From Rhizoctonia solani (taxonomy: Eukaryota; Basidiomycota; Agaricomycetes; Cantharellales; Ceratobasidiaceae), in the NCBI RefSeq assembly GCF_016906535.1, contig NC_057379.1:1054001-1118000 (forward strand): a DNA stretch of 64,000 nt, read 5' to 3'. A model generated the notes under the pieces. That model was not told the DNA's origin, ran no database searches, and saw only the letters and a program-made list of their open reading frames with translations. Made by a program: the position numbers and the translations under genes. Shown piece by piece: positions 33,911-44,719 of the stretch. Numbering within the stretch: position 1 is the first letter of the stretch; each line of letters starts with the position of its first letter.

Positions 33911-34942
33911 AATACAAGTCACTCAATTCTAGCCACAACAACAGCTGCACCCAACTCCCCCCCCTCTCTTTATATACTCACTGCCCCCTATATTTCCCAA
34001 CCAGAATACACCCAAAACCTGGACACTAACACCTGGGCATCCTTCCTCTCCCTAAGCATGTAAGCTTGATTCCAGACCTCCAATCTTTCACCAGAAGCCT
34101 CTAGCAATACTTCCACTTCATTTGGGCCACTTGGCACCAGTTGGGTCATATTTGGCTCTGCTTGGTCAGCCAAGGAAAGGGGCTGAGTGCAATAGGGGCA
34201 ACCAAAGCCACCTGACATCTCTGGCAGTCCAGTTCATCTAGTCCATGTATTCCAGTAAGCCATTGTATTTTCTCACTTGTGCCATCCTTAATGGCTCTGA
34301 TATGTGTGAGATGCAGCCATAGACACAGAAGATAGATTGATAGACAAGAATGCAGACCAAGAACAGATGAAGATTGTGGTTTAGTAGTGGTCTAGTTGAG
34401 AAGAGGATGGAATTTGGAATGGGAGTGCTTCCTATTGCTTACCTTGGGACAGAGTATGCCAAACACACACAAGCTCTCTTGATAGGGGCTTTGCTCTGAG
34501 TACAAGGGTTTTCCCCATTTTGCTTGAATATCCCCCCTCCCCCAATATTACATTGCACACATCAATACACATGAGTTCTTTCTTCTTGTACTACTCTCAA
34601 TCAAGGATGTGTCTTCTGGTCTACCACACAATACATGTATACACCCATATGCTATGTGTGTTTGAATCCTAGACCCACCTCCAAGTGTGTTTCTGGCTTT
34701 TCTAGGGATTATAGTCACCTAAATTCCAGAAGCCTGATGAGTATATACAATGGCTGGTATGTATTACTCATATGTGGCATACTAAATATGAATCCAACAT
34801 AGAAAAGTTGACACACACATTGAGTGAGCCATTGGCCAGACCATTGAATTGCAAATTAGCTCAACTAAGAGATGATGTCATTGGCTGCAAAGTTTGTTTT
34901 GCACTCCTCCACTTCAAACCTGTCCCAGCTGCTCCTACACAA
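33911..34942. other. Spacer between the LTR nest and the DUF4112 gene
   Basis: Contains a 76-codon minus-strand ORF (33988-34218, starts MSGGFGCPYC) that could be a fragment of something real but matches nothing I know. The remainder looks like anonymous repeat debris. The TATA-poor promoter of the downstream gene presumably lies at the right end, where codon-like composition begins. Confidence 0.35.
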
Positions 34943-35882
34943 ATGGATACTGCGTTCCGACTTTTCAAATTTTTTACCGGAAGAGCTTCCAATGCGAATG
35001 CACGGCGGCCTACTAACCCCAACGAATATGCCTCGTCGCGGGGACCATTCCGCCCAACCTACTATCGGTTTCCAATCCGAAAACCATTGACAGATGTGGA
35101 GGCCCAAAAGTATGTTAATTTATCCTTAGCGATGGGTTGCGGTATATAAACTTCGGTCTATTAGGATGTATAATCACATTCGGACCGTGGCATGGTGAGT
35201 GTCTTTGTCGTCACAGGAATTGGCGCTGACATCAGTCTAAACATGCTCCTAGGTGGCTAGATGCACTTCCATTTCTGACCAACGCAGGTTTACCATTCAA
35301 GGTGTGTCGGTAAAATAAATATGATATTATGCTCGAACTAACTGTTCGTAGGTCGGTGTGGACGACATTATCAGTGCATTTCCCGTCTGGGGTGACATTG
35401 TCGGAACCGTACTCTCACTGTATCAAGTATATCTTAGTTGGGTATTTGGTGTACCTATGGCTATTTTTGTGCGAATGGTGAGTATTTTAATGTTAATTTC
35501 AGATTCAGTGGACTCGATTCTTGTGCCTTAGATAGTAAACGTGGTCATTGACTTGTTTATTGGAATCGTACCGTTTTTCGGAGGTGCGCCCAGTCACCCT
35601 TCATATACCCCCATGTGCTTAGCAATCCTCATAGATGCACTTGACGTGCTTTTCAAAGCCAATCTTCGTAATCTCGACCTTCTTGAAGACTGGCTACTCA
35701 AGGATGCACCCTATAGAATCGCATTGATGCCCAATAGAGAGTTTCTTCCTCGTAAGACGGCCGCTGGAGTACCCAAAAATGACGCACGAAACAAATGTGA
35801 ATTTAAGTACGCTCTTAACTATGAGACCTAACCCTTCCGCCTCTGCAGATCGCAACAGGTCCAAAACAACACGTATGGATGA
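34943..35882 (+). CDS. DUF4112 family membrane protein
   Basis: Multi-exon gene from ATG 34943. Introns remove about 35110-35164, 35192-35250, 35300-35350, 35478-35530 and 35584-35630. The last one restores the motif FFGDALDVLFKANLRN, which is masked if read through. Core of the family: WLDALPFLTNAG, VGVDDIISAFPVWGDIVGTVLSLYQVYL, GVPMAIFVRMIVNVVIDLFIGIVPFFGD, then NLRNLDLLEDWL. The two hydrophobic hairpins with a Gly-Asp turn are the DUF4112 signature. The biochemical function of the family is not established. The end depends on whether a final intron is used (stop at 35882) or read through (stop about 35831). Confidence 0.85.
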
Positions 35883-36067
35883 TAGATACGCCCCTCCAGA
35901 TCTCGATTAGTTGAATACAGTAGACATACCTAGCGACAAATGTATACCAAGTGCTTTACTAAGGTTCAAACAGAGGCACATGGAATAAAATAGTGGCCGC
36001 TACTCAAGTACGCATACAAGAATTGAATTGAGTTGTGATGAATAACTTCACTGGTTTGTTATACAAG

Positions 36068-39000
36068 TCAATCCATAGCTACATCATCGTCAGCAGTCAG
36101 TTCAGTTTCGAATACTTTTTCGAGTGCACCCATATAACTCCCGACCTTCCAGAAATGTGGTGTACTGATAGTCATATAGTCAAAAGCCAGCGCAGTGGCC
36201 GTGAACCCAGACTTGATAATAGGTATTTTAGGGTACCTCTGCGAGAAATGGGTCAAAAGCAAGTATTTGGCGTTCATTCTAGATCGCAAAGTGTTAAAAC
36301 TCGTTAGCAATATATATTAGTGTAAAGCAAGCTTACCTAGTACCCATTTCCATTGCTTGTCCAATAGTACTATGGCCCTTTTCAGCAGCTTTCTCCCATT
36401 CTTCATCCGCCATTGACGCTTCGTGGATGAGAAGTGTGACGTTTTTGCCCGCCTCGGCCAAGGTATCACATGGCATGGTGTCGCCAGAGTAGCTTATCTG
36501 CAAGTTTAACAAAACTTTAACCCGACTATAAATAAAACTCACGCAAAGCTCCAACCGTTGTTGTGCCGCGCAACAATACCAAAGCATGAGTTTGTTCGAT
36601 GACGCACGGGAACTGCTTCGATAGAATCGAATCCCAGTAGGCCAGTGATTTCCTCTATTTTGGTTGAAATGGGCCTATGTTTTGAGTCGCTTAGACCATA
36701 GAGCTGCGTTTAGCAAATAGACTAAGCTAACCTTGAATTACTTTCTCTGGAATACCTGCTCTTGGGTTTTTCGATTTGAACAATCCTAACGCCATTTTCT
36801 ACATCCAGTCCAATATCCTCGAGATCATGATACTCCCGAACACAAAGTTCGCTGGCCCTATTTAGAATCAAATAAAGTGGTTCCTTGGGTGCAGGAGTCA
36901 ACTTTTATTCACAAATTAGTTTGTATGCGCCATAAATCAAAGGTAAAACACACCGCTCGTCGTGTCGTCAACAGCCTTAGCAGTCCCATGTGGTGATCTC
37001 CGTGAATATGTGATACGAATATACACTTGACATCCGCGAGAACAGAATATGCGTTCTCGGGCGCTGTTTCATCAACGCCAAATCGACGACACATTTGTCC
37101 CCAAGTGTTTTCGCCACAATCAAGGATTATCGATCCGTAGTTGGGCATCTGGATGACCGTTGATATGACTACACTAAGAGCGTCAGAAAAAATAAGAACG
37201 GGATTTACCATAAAGAATATGCTACCATTCCGGTACTTGGATGGGAGCGCACTCCCTGTCCCAAGAGTAGTAACCCGAAAATCATCCCCAGGAGCCGGAT
37301 CGTGAGTATGAGAAGACAACAAATCGGAGATCTGCTGCCTGGCCTTGTTGAATGAGTCTCTTTCGTCGTCGGTTGAAAGTAGGCTTTCGCCTCGAGCATG
37401 AGTGGCAGTGTCTTCCTTGTAAAGATCATTTTTGACGCCCGGAAATAGCTTGAGGACTGGAGGCTTTGGAGGTGTCATTTCAGTTACAAAACCAGGGCAT
37501 AATATATATGGGTTCTGGAAAACATTGTTCACTATCAAGGGCAGATGAGAGCCGCTAACAGGTTTCAGAGTAAAATATCTCACATTTGGCTATTTCGTCC
37601 TTGGAGTCGTTTTCACGAGGGGCAAAGAACATATCTTTGTCGAGTTCAGAAAGGATCAACGAGAGGTGTGCGCTTGATTGGAACGAGATAGAATTTGGTG
37701 AGAAATCTTCACTGGCAACCAGGTGCTGCCGAAACGCTCTGTTAGTAGGTCGGCAACAAAGACATGATGATACGCTATACATTACACTCTGGGGGAGCAA
37801 CCGTTGCGACCCAAGATCGATAACGGGGATCTCTGAGAACACCTGATCCAGCGCGGTGGTAAATAGAACCGAGTACGAAAGGAGTTTCTGACCGAATCGG
37901 ATGGAAGGTCTGGGGGTCAGGTAGACTGGGAATGTAATCCTTAGTCGGGCAGTCAATTATCAAAAATCCCTATAATCCAAATGTCCATCACATTAATCAA
38001 GCCAGTAAGGCAGGAGCATATCTTACCGTTGGAGCCTCGCTCTCTCCCATACACATATCGGGGGTGATAATATTCTGAACTCCGTTGACCGTTACGGTCA
38101 CCGATTCACCTTTTGTGAGTTTTCCTCGTTCACGCTTTGGCACCCCTAGTGCGTCCGCTGCCTTGGGGTCGAACTTGCCACGAATTTCCGGACCCAGGAT
38201 CAAATACGCCACTGATGTTGATATTGAACCCTCAAAAACAGGGAGGCGATTCAGAGATCTACGTGGTCGTGGAGCGCGACTTATTCCAGGAGGAGAGTTC
38301 TCTTTATTTACGGTTGCTGGTGCTTGATTCTGACTAGAACGACCGGGGAACATGTCACGGATAATAGTGGCACGCCATTCATCGGCCTCGACTCCCTTCA
38401 GAGTGGAAGTATTGCGAGAGTGCTGTGCTCCACTACGCTCTGACCCACCATCTGAATTATCTCGGACCGGACGTTTTGGAGAGCTCGAGCGTAAGCTTCC
38501 CCCTGAAGCTTTGCGCTTAACTGGTATTGATATAGCTTCAGAAATCTGAGGCGACATCGAAAATGCGTAAACTCGAATAAAAGTATCTTCGTAAATTTTT
38601 TCGAGGCCTTGTGCTTGGGTGATCTCAGTGGTATTCGCACTCATCCAATCACTGGTCAAATTGGAAGTTAGATCTAATTTCGGAGAGATACAATTACTCA
38701 CCGAAAGACGTAAGATCGAGCAGAGGCAAGAAAGTGATTTAGTCCAGGGGGGCCGAGAACGTCTATGCCTGTTACTCCGGCGTCTGCCAAGCTCATGAGC
38801 ATACCTGAATGTAGTGATTGGTTTAGTCGAAAAATAACACCAGGAATCGTCTCACCAGTTAGCCCCCCCAGACGAGAAACCTTCATTTGGGTCAAGAAGA
38901 TCGCCTTTGATTTTTTGATACCATACTTTTGTTGGATGAACGAGCGAGTAGTGCCTTCGCCGCAATTGAATAGATAGTGTGCCGTGTCGAAGTGTACAGA

Positions 39001-39093
39001 AATGCAAGGCTCGGTGTCAGAAGTTAGCGCAGAAACAACCCTAGTATGCCACCTCATATTAGAATTGGCCGATGCACGAGTTTTGGATGACAT
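36068..39093 (-). CDS. tRNase Z, long form (tRNA 3' endonuclease, ELAC2/Trz1)
   Basis: Removes 3' trailers from precursor tRNAs in nucleus and mitochondria. From ATG 39093 the N-terminal half has the degenerate metallo-beta-lactamase fold (YLFNCGEGTTRSFIQQ, SKAIFLTQMKVSRLGGLTG). The C-terminal half carries the real site: GTGSALPSKYRN (PxKxRN motif), GSIILDCGENTWGQM, CIFVSHIHGDHHMGLLRL with the HxHxDH zinc motif (about 37010-36975), LLIHEASM, and near the end KYLLLTHFSQRYPKIP (about 36270-36225). Many short introns. Stop TGA at 36068. The upstream frame stays open and encodes an Arg-rich leader without ATG; see the CTG site at 39226. All catalytic motifs are intact. Confidence 0.93.
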
Positions 39094-39225
39094 GATTTCT
39101 AGATTCTCTGGTTGTTTAGGCGCATGGAGAGATGTAACGAGACGAGTGAATGTTAAAAAGGTCGGGGATCTCCAACGTCGAGTCAAACAACGAGGGAAGT
39201 TTGATGAAGCAACTGAACGGAGAGC

Positions 39226-39228
39226 CAG
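39226..39228 (-). promoter_or_regulatory. Candidate CTG start for a mitochondrial tRNase Z isoform
   Basis: GCC-CTG-G context (optimal Kozak -3 G and +4 G) in frame with and 45 codons upstream of ATG 39093. The translated leader has six Arg, many Ser/Thr/Leu and no acidic residue until just before the ATG (ALRSVASSNFPRCLTRRW is typical). An out-of-frame ATG ORF of eight codons lies in between. A 5'UTR-type intron (about 39297-39243) precedes it. Confidence 0.5.
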
Positions 39229-39756
39229 GGCTATTTGATGGCTATTGAATGGAGTCACATCGCCAATAGGCAAAATATCAAGATATTGACTCACCGACCA
39301 CCAAGTGGTCAAATTTTTAAACCTCTGGCTAGGGAGGTGGTTGAAAATATTATTCTCAAACAGTCTTGATATAGAGTGATATTAGTCTCGAAACCAAGTT
39401 CACTCCAAATATGCTAGGATAACTTAAGAGCACAGTATAGGAGTGGCACTGCCGTTGGCTATGTGGGGCCGAATTATGGGATAAGCGCCCAGAGAATTGG
39501 AACTGCCGATTACCTCTTGATCATACAGTAGTTCGACCTATTGCAAACCTGATGCGCTCAGACGTCAGTCTCCCGGATTCAGTATTAAGTCTCATAAATG
39601 AGAAGTGTGACATCCTTGGACAAATCCATTTAGGGGCTCGTCTTTACAAAAAATTTTTAACTACTCAACTGCATGACCAAATACATGGTAGCCAAGTGGC
39701 TAAATTATTACACCACAGCGTCTCATCAAAGCTATATATACGATACATTGTCGTAT

Positions 39757-40553
39757 CTATTCTACAGAGACGAACTCACTCAAATGCTCGGGTACTTTAA
39801 TCGGGTGCCATGACCTTTTGTACCCCTGTACCACTTTCCCCTTCGAAAATGGGTGGGCCAAGTTAACCTTGCCGCTTACCCACTGAGCCCTCACAGTAAA
39901 TGGCCAATTAAATCTTTGAGACTTCAATCTATCTCCTATCTCCTTGAGGTGGCCAGGGCGACTAACAGTACCCGAAAATATAGCGAGAGCTGCCGTAGAA
40001 TCACTATTGACCAACACTCTTCCGGTGTATTGCCGTGCTAAGAGCACACTGACGAGCAGCTCAAACGCGATAGCCTCCATCCAATTAATGTCGCGACCAT
40101 TGGATTCCCACTCGGGTTTTATATGAAATATGTAATATTCGCGTTCATCCTCGAGCACGATTGCTACTATCCTTGTACTAGTTGCGGCATCGACCCAGCA
40201 TCGAATAATAGGCGTATCCTAGACAGTATTAGATCTACCTGGTCACCGTTTGACTCGAGTATGAGTATGCAATAGATACACACCGTTTCTGTCATGGGGG
40301 ACTTATGGTAGTGCGACGTAGGGTTTGGCCCAGTAGTAGTGATCACTTTTTGCCCTCTTATAGAAGAGTATTCTGCTATTTTCAAAGTAATGCGGCGGGA
40401 AAGGCCGTATAGCATGTTGACAGTGGGGTGATGATTCAGCGATAACATGGGTTTGATCTGACAGCGACATCTATTAAATAGGTATATGCGCATAACTCTG
40501 AGAAGGGTAGTTAAGAAAGCAATCTCGAGGGGTGATGGACTGATAGCGTGCAC
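39757..40553 (-). CDS. RNase H-like domain ORF, probable retroelement-derived
   Basis: Two exons with an intron about 40284-40219. The second exon reads CWVDAATSTRIVAIVLED, then WMEAIAFELLVSVLLA, VLVNSDSTAALAIFSG and VRAQWVSGKVNLAHPFSKG. The D-E-D spacing and the terminal N-x-A-xx-S motif resemble the RNase H-like domain that follows reverse transcriptase in DIRS-type and related elements (usual ending NxADxLSR; here Asp is His). No reverse transcriptase is seen next to it. It could be a remnant or a domesticated single-domain gene. The upstream exon is weakly supported. Confidence 0.5.
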
Positions 40554-41879
40554 CGCTAGCTACCCTTTAATATGAGCTAGTGTAGTATATTTGAGCTCAT
40601 AGGAACCACAGGTTGTTCCTCGTTATCTAGGTAATACGAAGGATTAGTTATGGCCGTATCCATACTCCAATAGTCCGTTCTTAGGCAATGAATCTACTCT
40701 CACACCAATAAAGCGTTCTAACAACAATGAGCACAAGGATGATGTTCAAACACGCACACTTCCGGTGCACATAAACCACTCGAACCCACGCTCAGGCTAT
40801 TAGTGAGATTATCTAGTTATTCTTGACCCATGTATAGTCGCCAAACTTGTGACGAAAGTTCAAAAGCCAAGCGATCCTCAGGGATGATTATGTAGGTAAA
40901 CAATCACAAATTTACCTAATAGATCGGCCGGACAAAACCTGTTTGTATGTATAAACCTTTCTGGAAAAGGAATCCCCAAATTAGCAGTTCCCTGGTTAAC
41001 AACCCAAACCTTTTTGCCTGAAATGAGTGTCCCCGTACCTACCTTGATCTCAATTGAGTAATTACACTTGAGTAATTTCAATCGAGAATCAATACATGTG
41101 TATGGGGCACAGTGAGTATACAGTAAAGTGCGTGTTGATACGACTTATTGACTTGAAGGTGCAGGGTTGACGGCCACGCTAGGATGCATTGCCAGGAACC
41201 AAGTGATTGGTTAATTGTAACAGCTGGTAAGACGGCTGCTACTCTGGTTGGCCAATGTGTCCTGAGCCAGGCTAGAACATCAATGTATTTGAATTCAAGA
41301 GGAGTCAAATTGCTTGCTGGGTGTGCCAATCCAGAACGACAGGACTAGCCACGCACCCCAACGCAAAGGGATTGGCGGAGTAAGGTTGTAGTATTAACTA
41401 AAAGCGGCAGAAGAGAGTAGCTGGACAATGGAATGAGAGTTCAATTCAGTAAAGGAGACTCTTGATGGGCCCAGTCCAGGCTAAGTACTAATGCAATGAG
41501 CTTTGTGTAAGGGTTGCACAAGCAAACCGTTTTGTTTCAGAATTCATTTTGTAACCCACACAAGATTTGTTATTACTAGAAGCGGCCTGTTTTGGGACCA
41601 CTGACCTTGTTTCAACTTCAGCCACTTGTGCTGGCTTGGGGTGAGCTTCTGTTGGCGTACGTCAGAAGGGGCACTCAAGCTTGACCCCCCTTGCATGCTG
41701 CCCTTGATGTTAAACTTCCCTTTTTTTCATTGCACAACTTGTGTTGGGCGTGTGGGACAACTATGTAGACACCGTCAAACCTTGATGATTATACATTGCC
41801 GCCATTAGACTCACCTTCTTGGGTGCAAACTGATGCTTACAGTTGGGATGAAGCTCATGGCAACATACAATATCAAAAC
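40554..41879. other. Spacer without supported gene
   Basis: Only short ORFs on both strands without recognisable motifs. Composition shifts toward the repeat-like style near 41500, so the right part may belong to the helicase-carrying element. Confidence 0.35.
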
Positions 41880-42233
41880 AGAGCTGGATATTGCAAATGG
41901 CCCCTGTGGAACTGTACATATAGTACGCATTATTGTGGAAAACAATACAAAAGGGAGGGGGAGAGACCAGCCATGCCCAATTCATATATTGTCATGGATA
42001 TAGCAACCCCTCCAACAGGAGGTTTGACACCTTTCAATAGTTATGCAATGTTGAGTGGGAGTTGTAAAGCTAAGACAGCAAGGTTGTTATGTGGCTTTGG
42101 AGGCAAGCAATTCACAACTCCCCATGATTGCCATCTGGCTCTGGAAGATAGGAGGCTCAAGCAATTGGATACTGAGACTGCAAACCATGAGTTAGCAGTA
42201 CTGAATAGGTTAAGAGGCAAAGCTCATACATAG
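41880..42233 (+). pseudogene. C-terminal fragment of a PIF1-type DNA helicase
   Basis: The plus-strand frame reads SYIVMDIATPPTGGLTPFNS, YAMLSGSCKAKTARLLCGFG, then LEDRRLKQLDTETANHEL. This follows the C-terminal helicase motifs of PIF1-like proteins (DIxxPPxGxLxxFNxYVALSR, TIRLLRDFD, ExDxRLxxLDxxT), with VALSR decayed to AMLSG. Only about the last 100 residues are present. Such helicases occur as large dispersed families and in Helitrons in basidiomycetes; no Rep domain or Helitron end was found here. Confidence 0.7.
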
Positions 42234-42872
42234 AACCAAGGGCATTGCAGTGAACATAGGGATCAAGTGAATGGGACAAGCTATTGGTTGTGAAAGCACC
42301 AGTGTGTGTGCATGCTTTGTGCCACAGTGCTCAAAGTCATATGACTGTAAAAGCAAGGAAGAGGTCCTTAGTTTAGTTGAAAGACTGTTCATCTTTTAAC
42401 ATAATCATATCTCCATCTTTCAATGTAATCATACCAATATTATACTACTGTTGCTTGTCTGGTTAGTGTTACACCCTAACAAAATATACCACTGGAGTTA
42501 CCTCTTTTTTTTTTTAGGTATTTTTACTATTTTTTACAAACTCTTTATCTCTACTTTTTTAATCATGTGATCTTGGTGCTTACCTTGCCAAGATGCTGCA
42601 CCAAGACCTGCCAAGATGCTGTGCCAAGGGTGCTTACCACAAATCCATGCTTCTATGCAGCCTGCAGCATGCTTCTCTTTATCTTTAGGGCTTCTTTTTC
42701 CCACACATTATCTGTTTGTAATTAGCTAGTCCTTGTGTATATATACAACAGGAAAATTGCTTGGAAACCCCAAGTTGATTTTACCTTGTCTACCATCCAG
42801 ACAGGCCTCAGAAGTTAAGCAGTAGTGTTAGGACCCTAAGTACTTTTACTTGCCAGTAGATGCTTGGACCTT

Positions 42873-43044
42873 TGTCCTGGACACAGTCACATGACCAGTA
42901 CAAGTGGTTGCATGCTGGCCCAAGCCCAAATTTGGGGGGTAGCAGGTGTAATCATGGGTTGTCAGCAGAGGAATAATAGGGCTCTATGGCTTAGTGTTCA
43001 AGCTGGTTCAATTCTGGCTAGTTCTATTTTCCTCTGTTTATGAC
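42873..43044 (+). mobile_element. Short TG...CA repeat, copy 2 (172 bp)
   Basis: TGTCCTGGACACAGTC ... TTTATGACA, nearly identical to 33326-33498. Lies inside the old W LTR. Confidence 0.72.
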
Positions 43045-43054
43045 AATAGCCTAG

Positions 43055-44180
43055 TGTTATACACCACTGTAAGGTGGGTACATGCTGGTGGGAGCAGGCG
43101 CTTACAGCTGTACTACTACAAGCAAGACTTATGTAATCTACTTATCTAGGCTATACTAATGTTGCGTAAGGCAACCTTCTACTAACTACTGGCAATGGGG
43201 CCTTAGGCCTGGGAGGTGTGGTAGGTGTGGTAAAGGGTGTGAGCGTCTAGACTACTGGGGGGCTGGCTACTTAGCTGGCTGGCTACCTTCTCTAATGAGT
43301 AAGAGATGAGGTAAAATCAACTTGGGGTCTCCAAGTGATTTTCCTGCTGTATATATAGACAAAGAGGCGCTATCTACATGGTCTGTGCATGTGAGAAAAA
43401 GAAGTACATAAATGAAATAAGAAGGGTACTTGTTGTACACCAACTGTAAGGTTGGGTACACGCTAGTGGGCGGGCGCTTGAGGCTGTACTACTACACTTG
43501 CTTATGTAAACTAACTATCTAAGGCTATGCTAATACCGCTTAGGGCGGTCTACTACTTCTATACTACTGCAAGGGGGCCTTAGGCCTGGGAGGTGTGGTG
43601 AGTAAGGTAAAAGGGGTAACTACTGATGACTTAAGGGGCCGGCTACTTAGCTGGCTGGTTGTCCTCCTCAATGTGTTTGAGACAAGGTAAAATTGACTTG
43701 GGGTCTCCAAGCAATTTTCCTGCTGTATATATAGGCAAGGTAAAGGTATGTACATGGTCAATGCGCGTGAGAAAAGAAGAGTCTATGTGCAAAGAGAAGC
43801 GTGCTGCGGGCTGCGCAGAAGCGTGGATTTCTCCTAAGCGCTCTTGGCACAGCATCTTGGGACGGCATCTTGGCATGGTAAGCGCCAAGATCATGTGATT
43901 GAAAAACAATAGATATTGAGATCAGAAAAAATACTAAAAATATCAGAAAAATCAGATGAATCCAGTGGTATAGGTAAGGAGGTTACAACAGTACTGCAGG
44001 CTGCGCAGAAGCGTGGATTTTTCCTAAGTGCCCTTGGTACAGCATCTTGGCACGGCATCTCAGCATGATAAGTGCCCAGATCCCATGATTGAAAAACAAT
44101 AGATATCAAGTTTGGAAAAAATAGTAAAAATATCAGAAAAAACAGGCAAATCCAATGGTATATGTGAAGAGGGTGTAACA
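43055..44180 (+). mobile_element. W-family solo LTR (W4) with nested W5
   Basis: TGTTATACACCACTG ... GGGTGTAACA flanked by CCTAG (43050-43054, 44181-44185). Interrupted by W5. Confidence 0.88.
43431..43990 (+). mobile_element. W-family solo LTR (W5), youngest of this nest
   Basis: 560 bp, TGTTGTACACCAACTG ... GGTTACAACA, flanked by GTACT (43426-43430, 43991-43995). Inserted in W4. Confidence 0.9.
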
Positions 44181-44265
44181 CCTAGTTAGTAGATTTCCTT
44201 GTAGTAGTACAGCCATAAGCACCTGCCCACTAGCAAGTAACCCACCTTACAGTTGGGTTACAACA

Positions 44266-44719
44266 GAGGCAACAAGTCTGATGACACAGATTGGACAACT
44301 ATTTGTACTGGTGTAGGCAGCAGTGTGGAGAGTGGAACCAAGAGTGGAAGGATGAGGTGGAATTGGCAACTGAATCAAATACTCATTCACAATATACATA
44401 CATTTTCAATATTTTGGCTATTCATCTCTTTTCAAATTGGCCCTGGATCATTTTTGACTTGAAACCTTATTTTCTGTCTTGAAAATATTCCTTTCTCCCT
44501 CACTTATTGCTCACCATGGAACTTGGTTTTCTTTATGACATTGTATACATTTCCTTAGATACAAAATAAAAATCATTTATCAACTCCCACCCTGTGACTT
44601 GGTGATCCCCTGCCTGTCTTTTTGCAGCAAGATTCATAGCATCAAGCTTTGCTAGAGCATGGATGGAATTTTGCTGTTTCATTTGCAAGATCAAGAAAAG
44701 GACTATGTGAGAGTGTATA
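44266..44719. other. Spacer before the fold-back element
   Basis: No gene recognised. Two overlapping plus-strand ORFs (about 44253-44482) read a Trp-rich stretch (WTTICTGVGSSVESGTKSG or shifted) and are probably chance. Confidence 0.35.

Larger units (their letters stand above)
42477..44265 (-). mobile_element. Old W-family LTR, interrupted twice
   Basis: On the plus strand it opens TGTTACACCCTAAC and closes GGGTTACAACA, the minus-orientation W pattern. Its body is broken by the 172-bp TG...CA repeat (42873-43044) and by W4 (43055-44180), and some sequence is missing between them. No clear target duplication (GTTAG left, GAGGC right). Confidence 0.7.

Noticed and set aside
33477..34063. His/Thr- and Met/Ser-rich ORFs on both strands
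   Set aside because: They are translations of degenerate tandem repeats (ATGAGT-type units).
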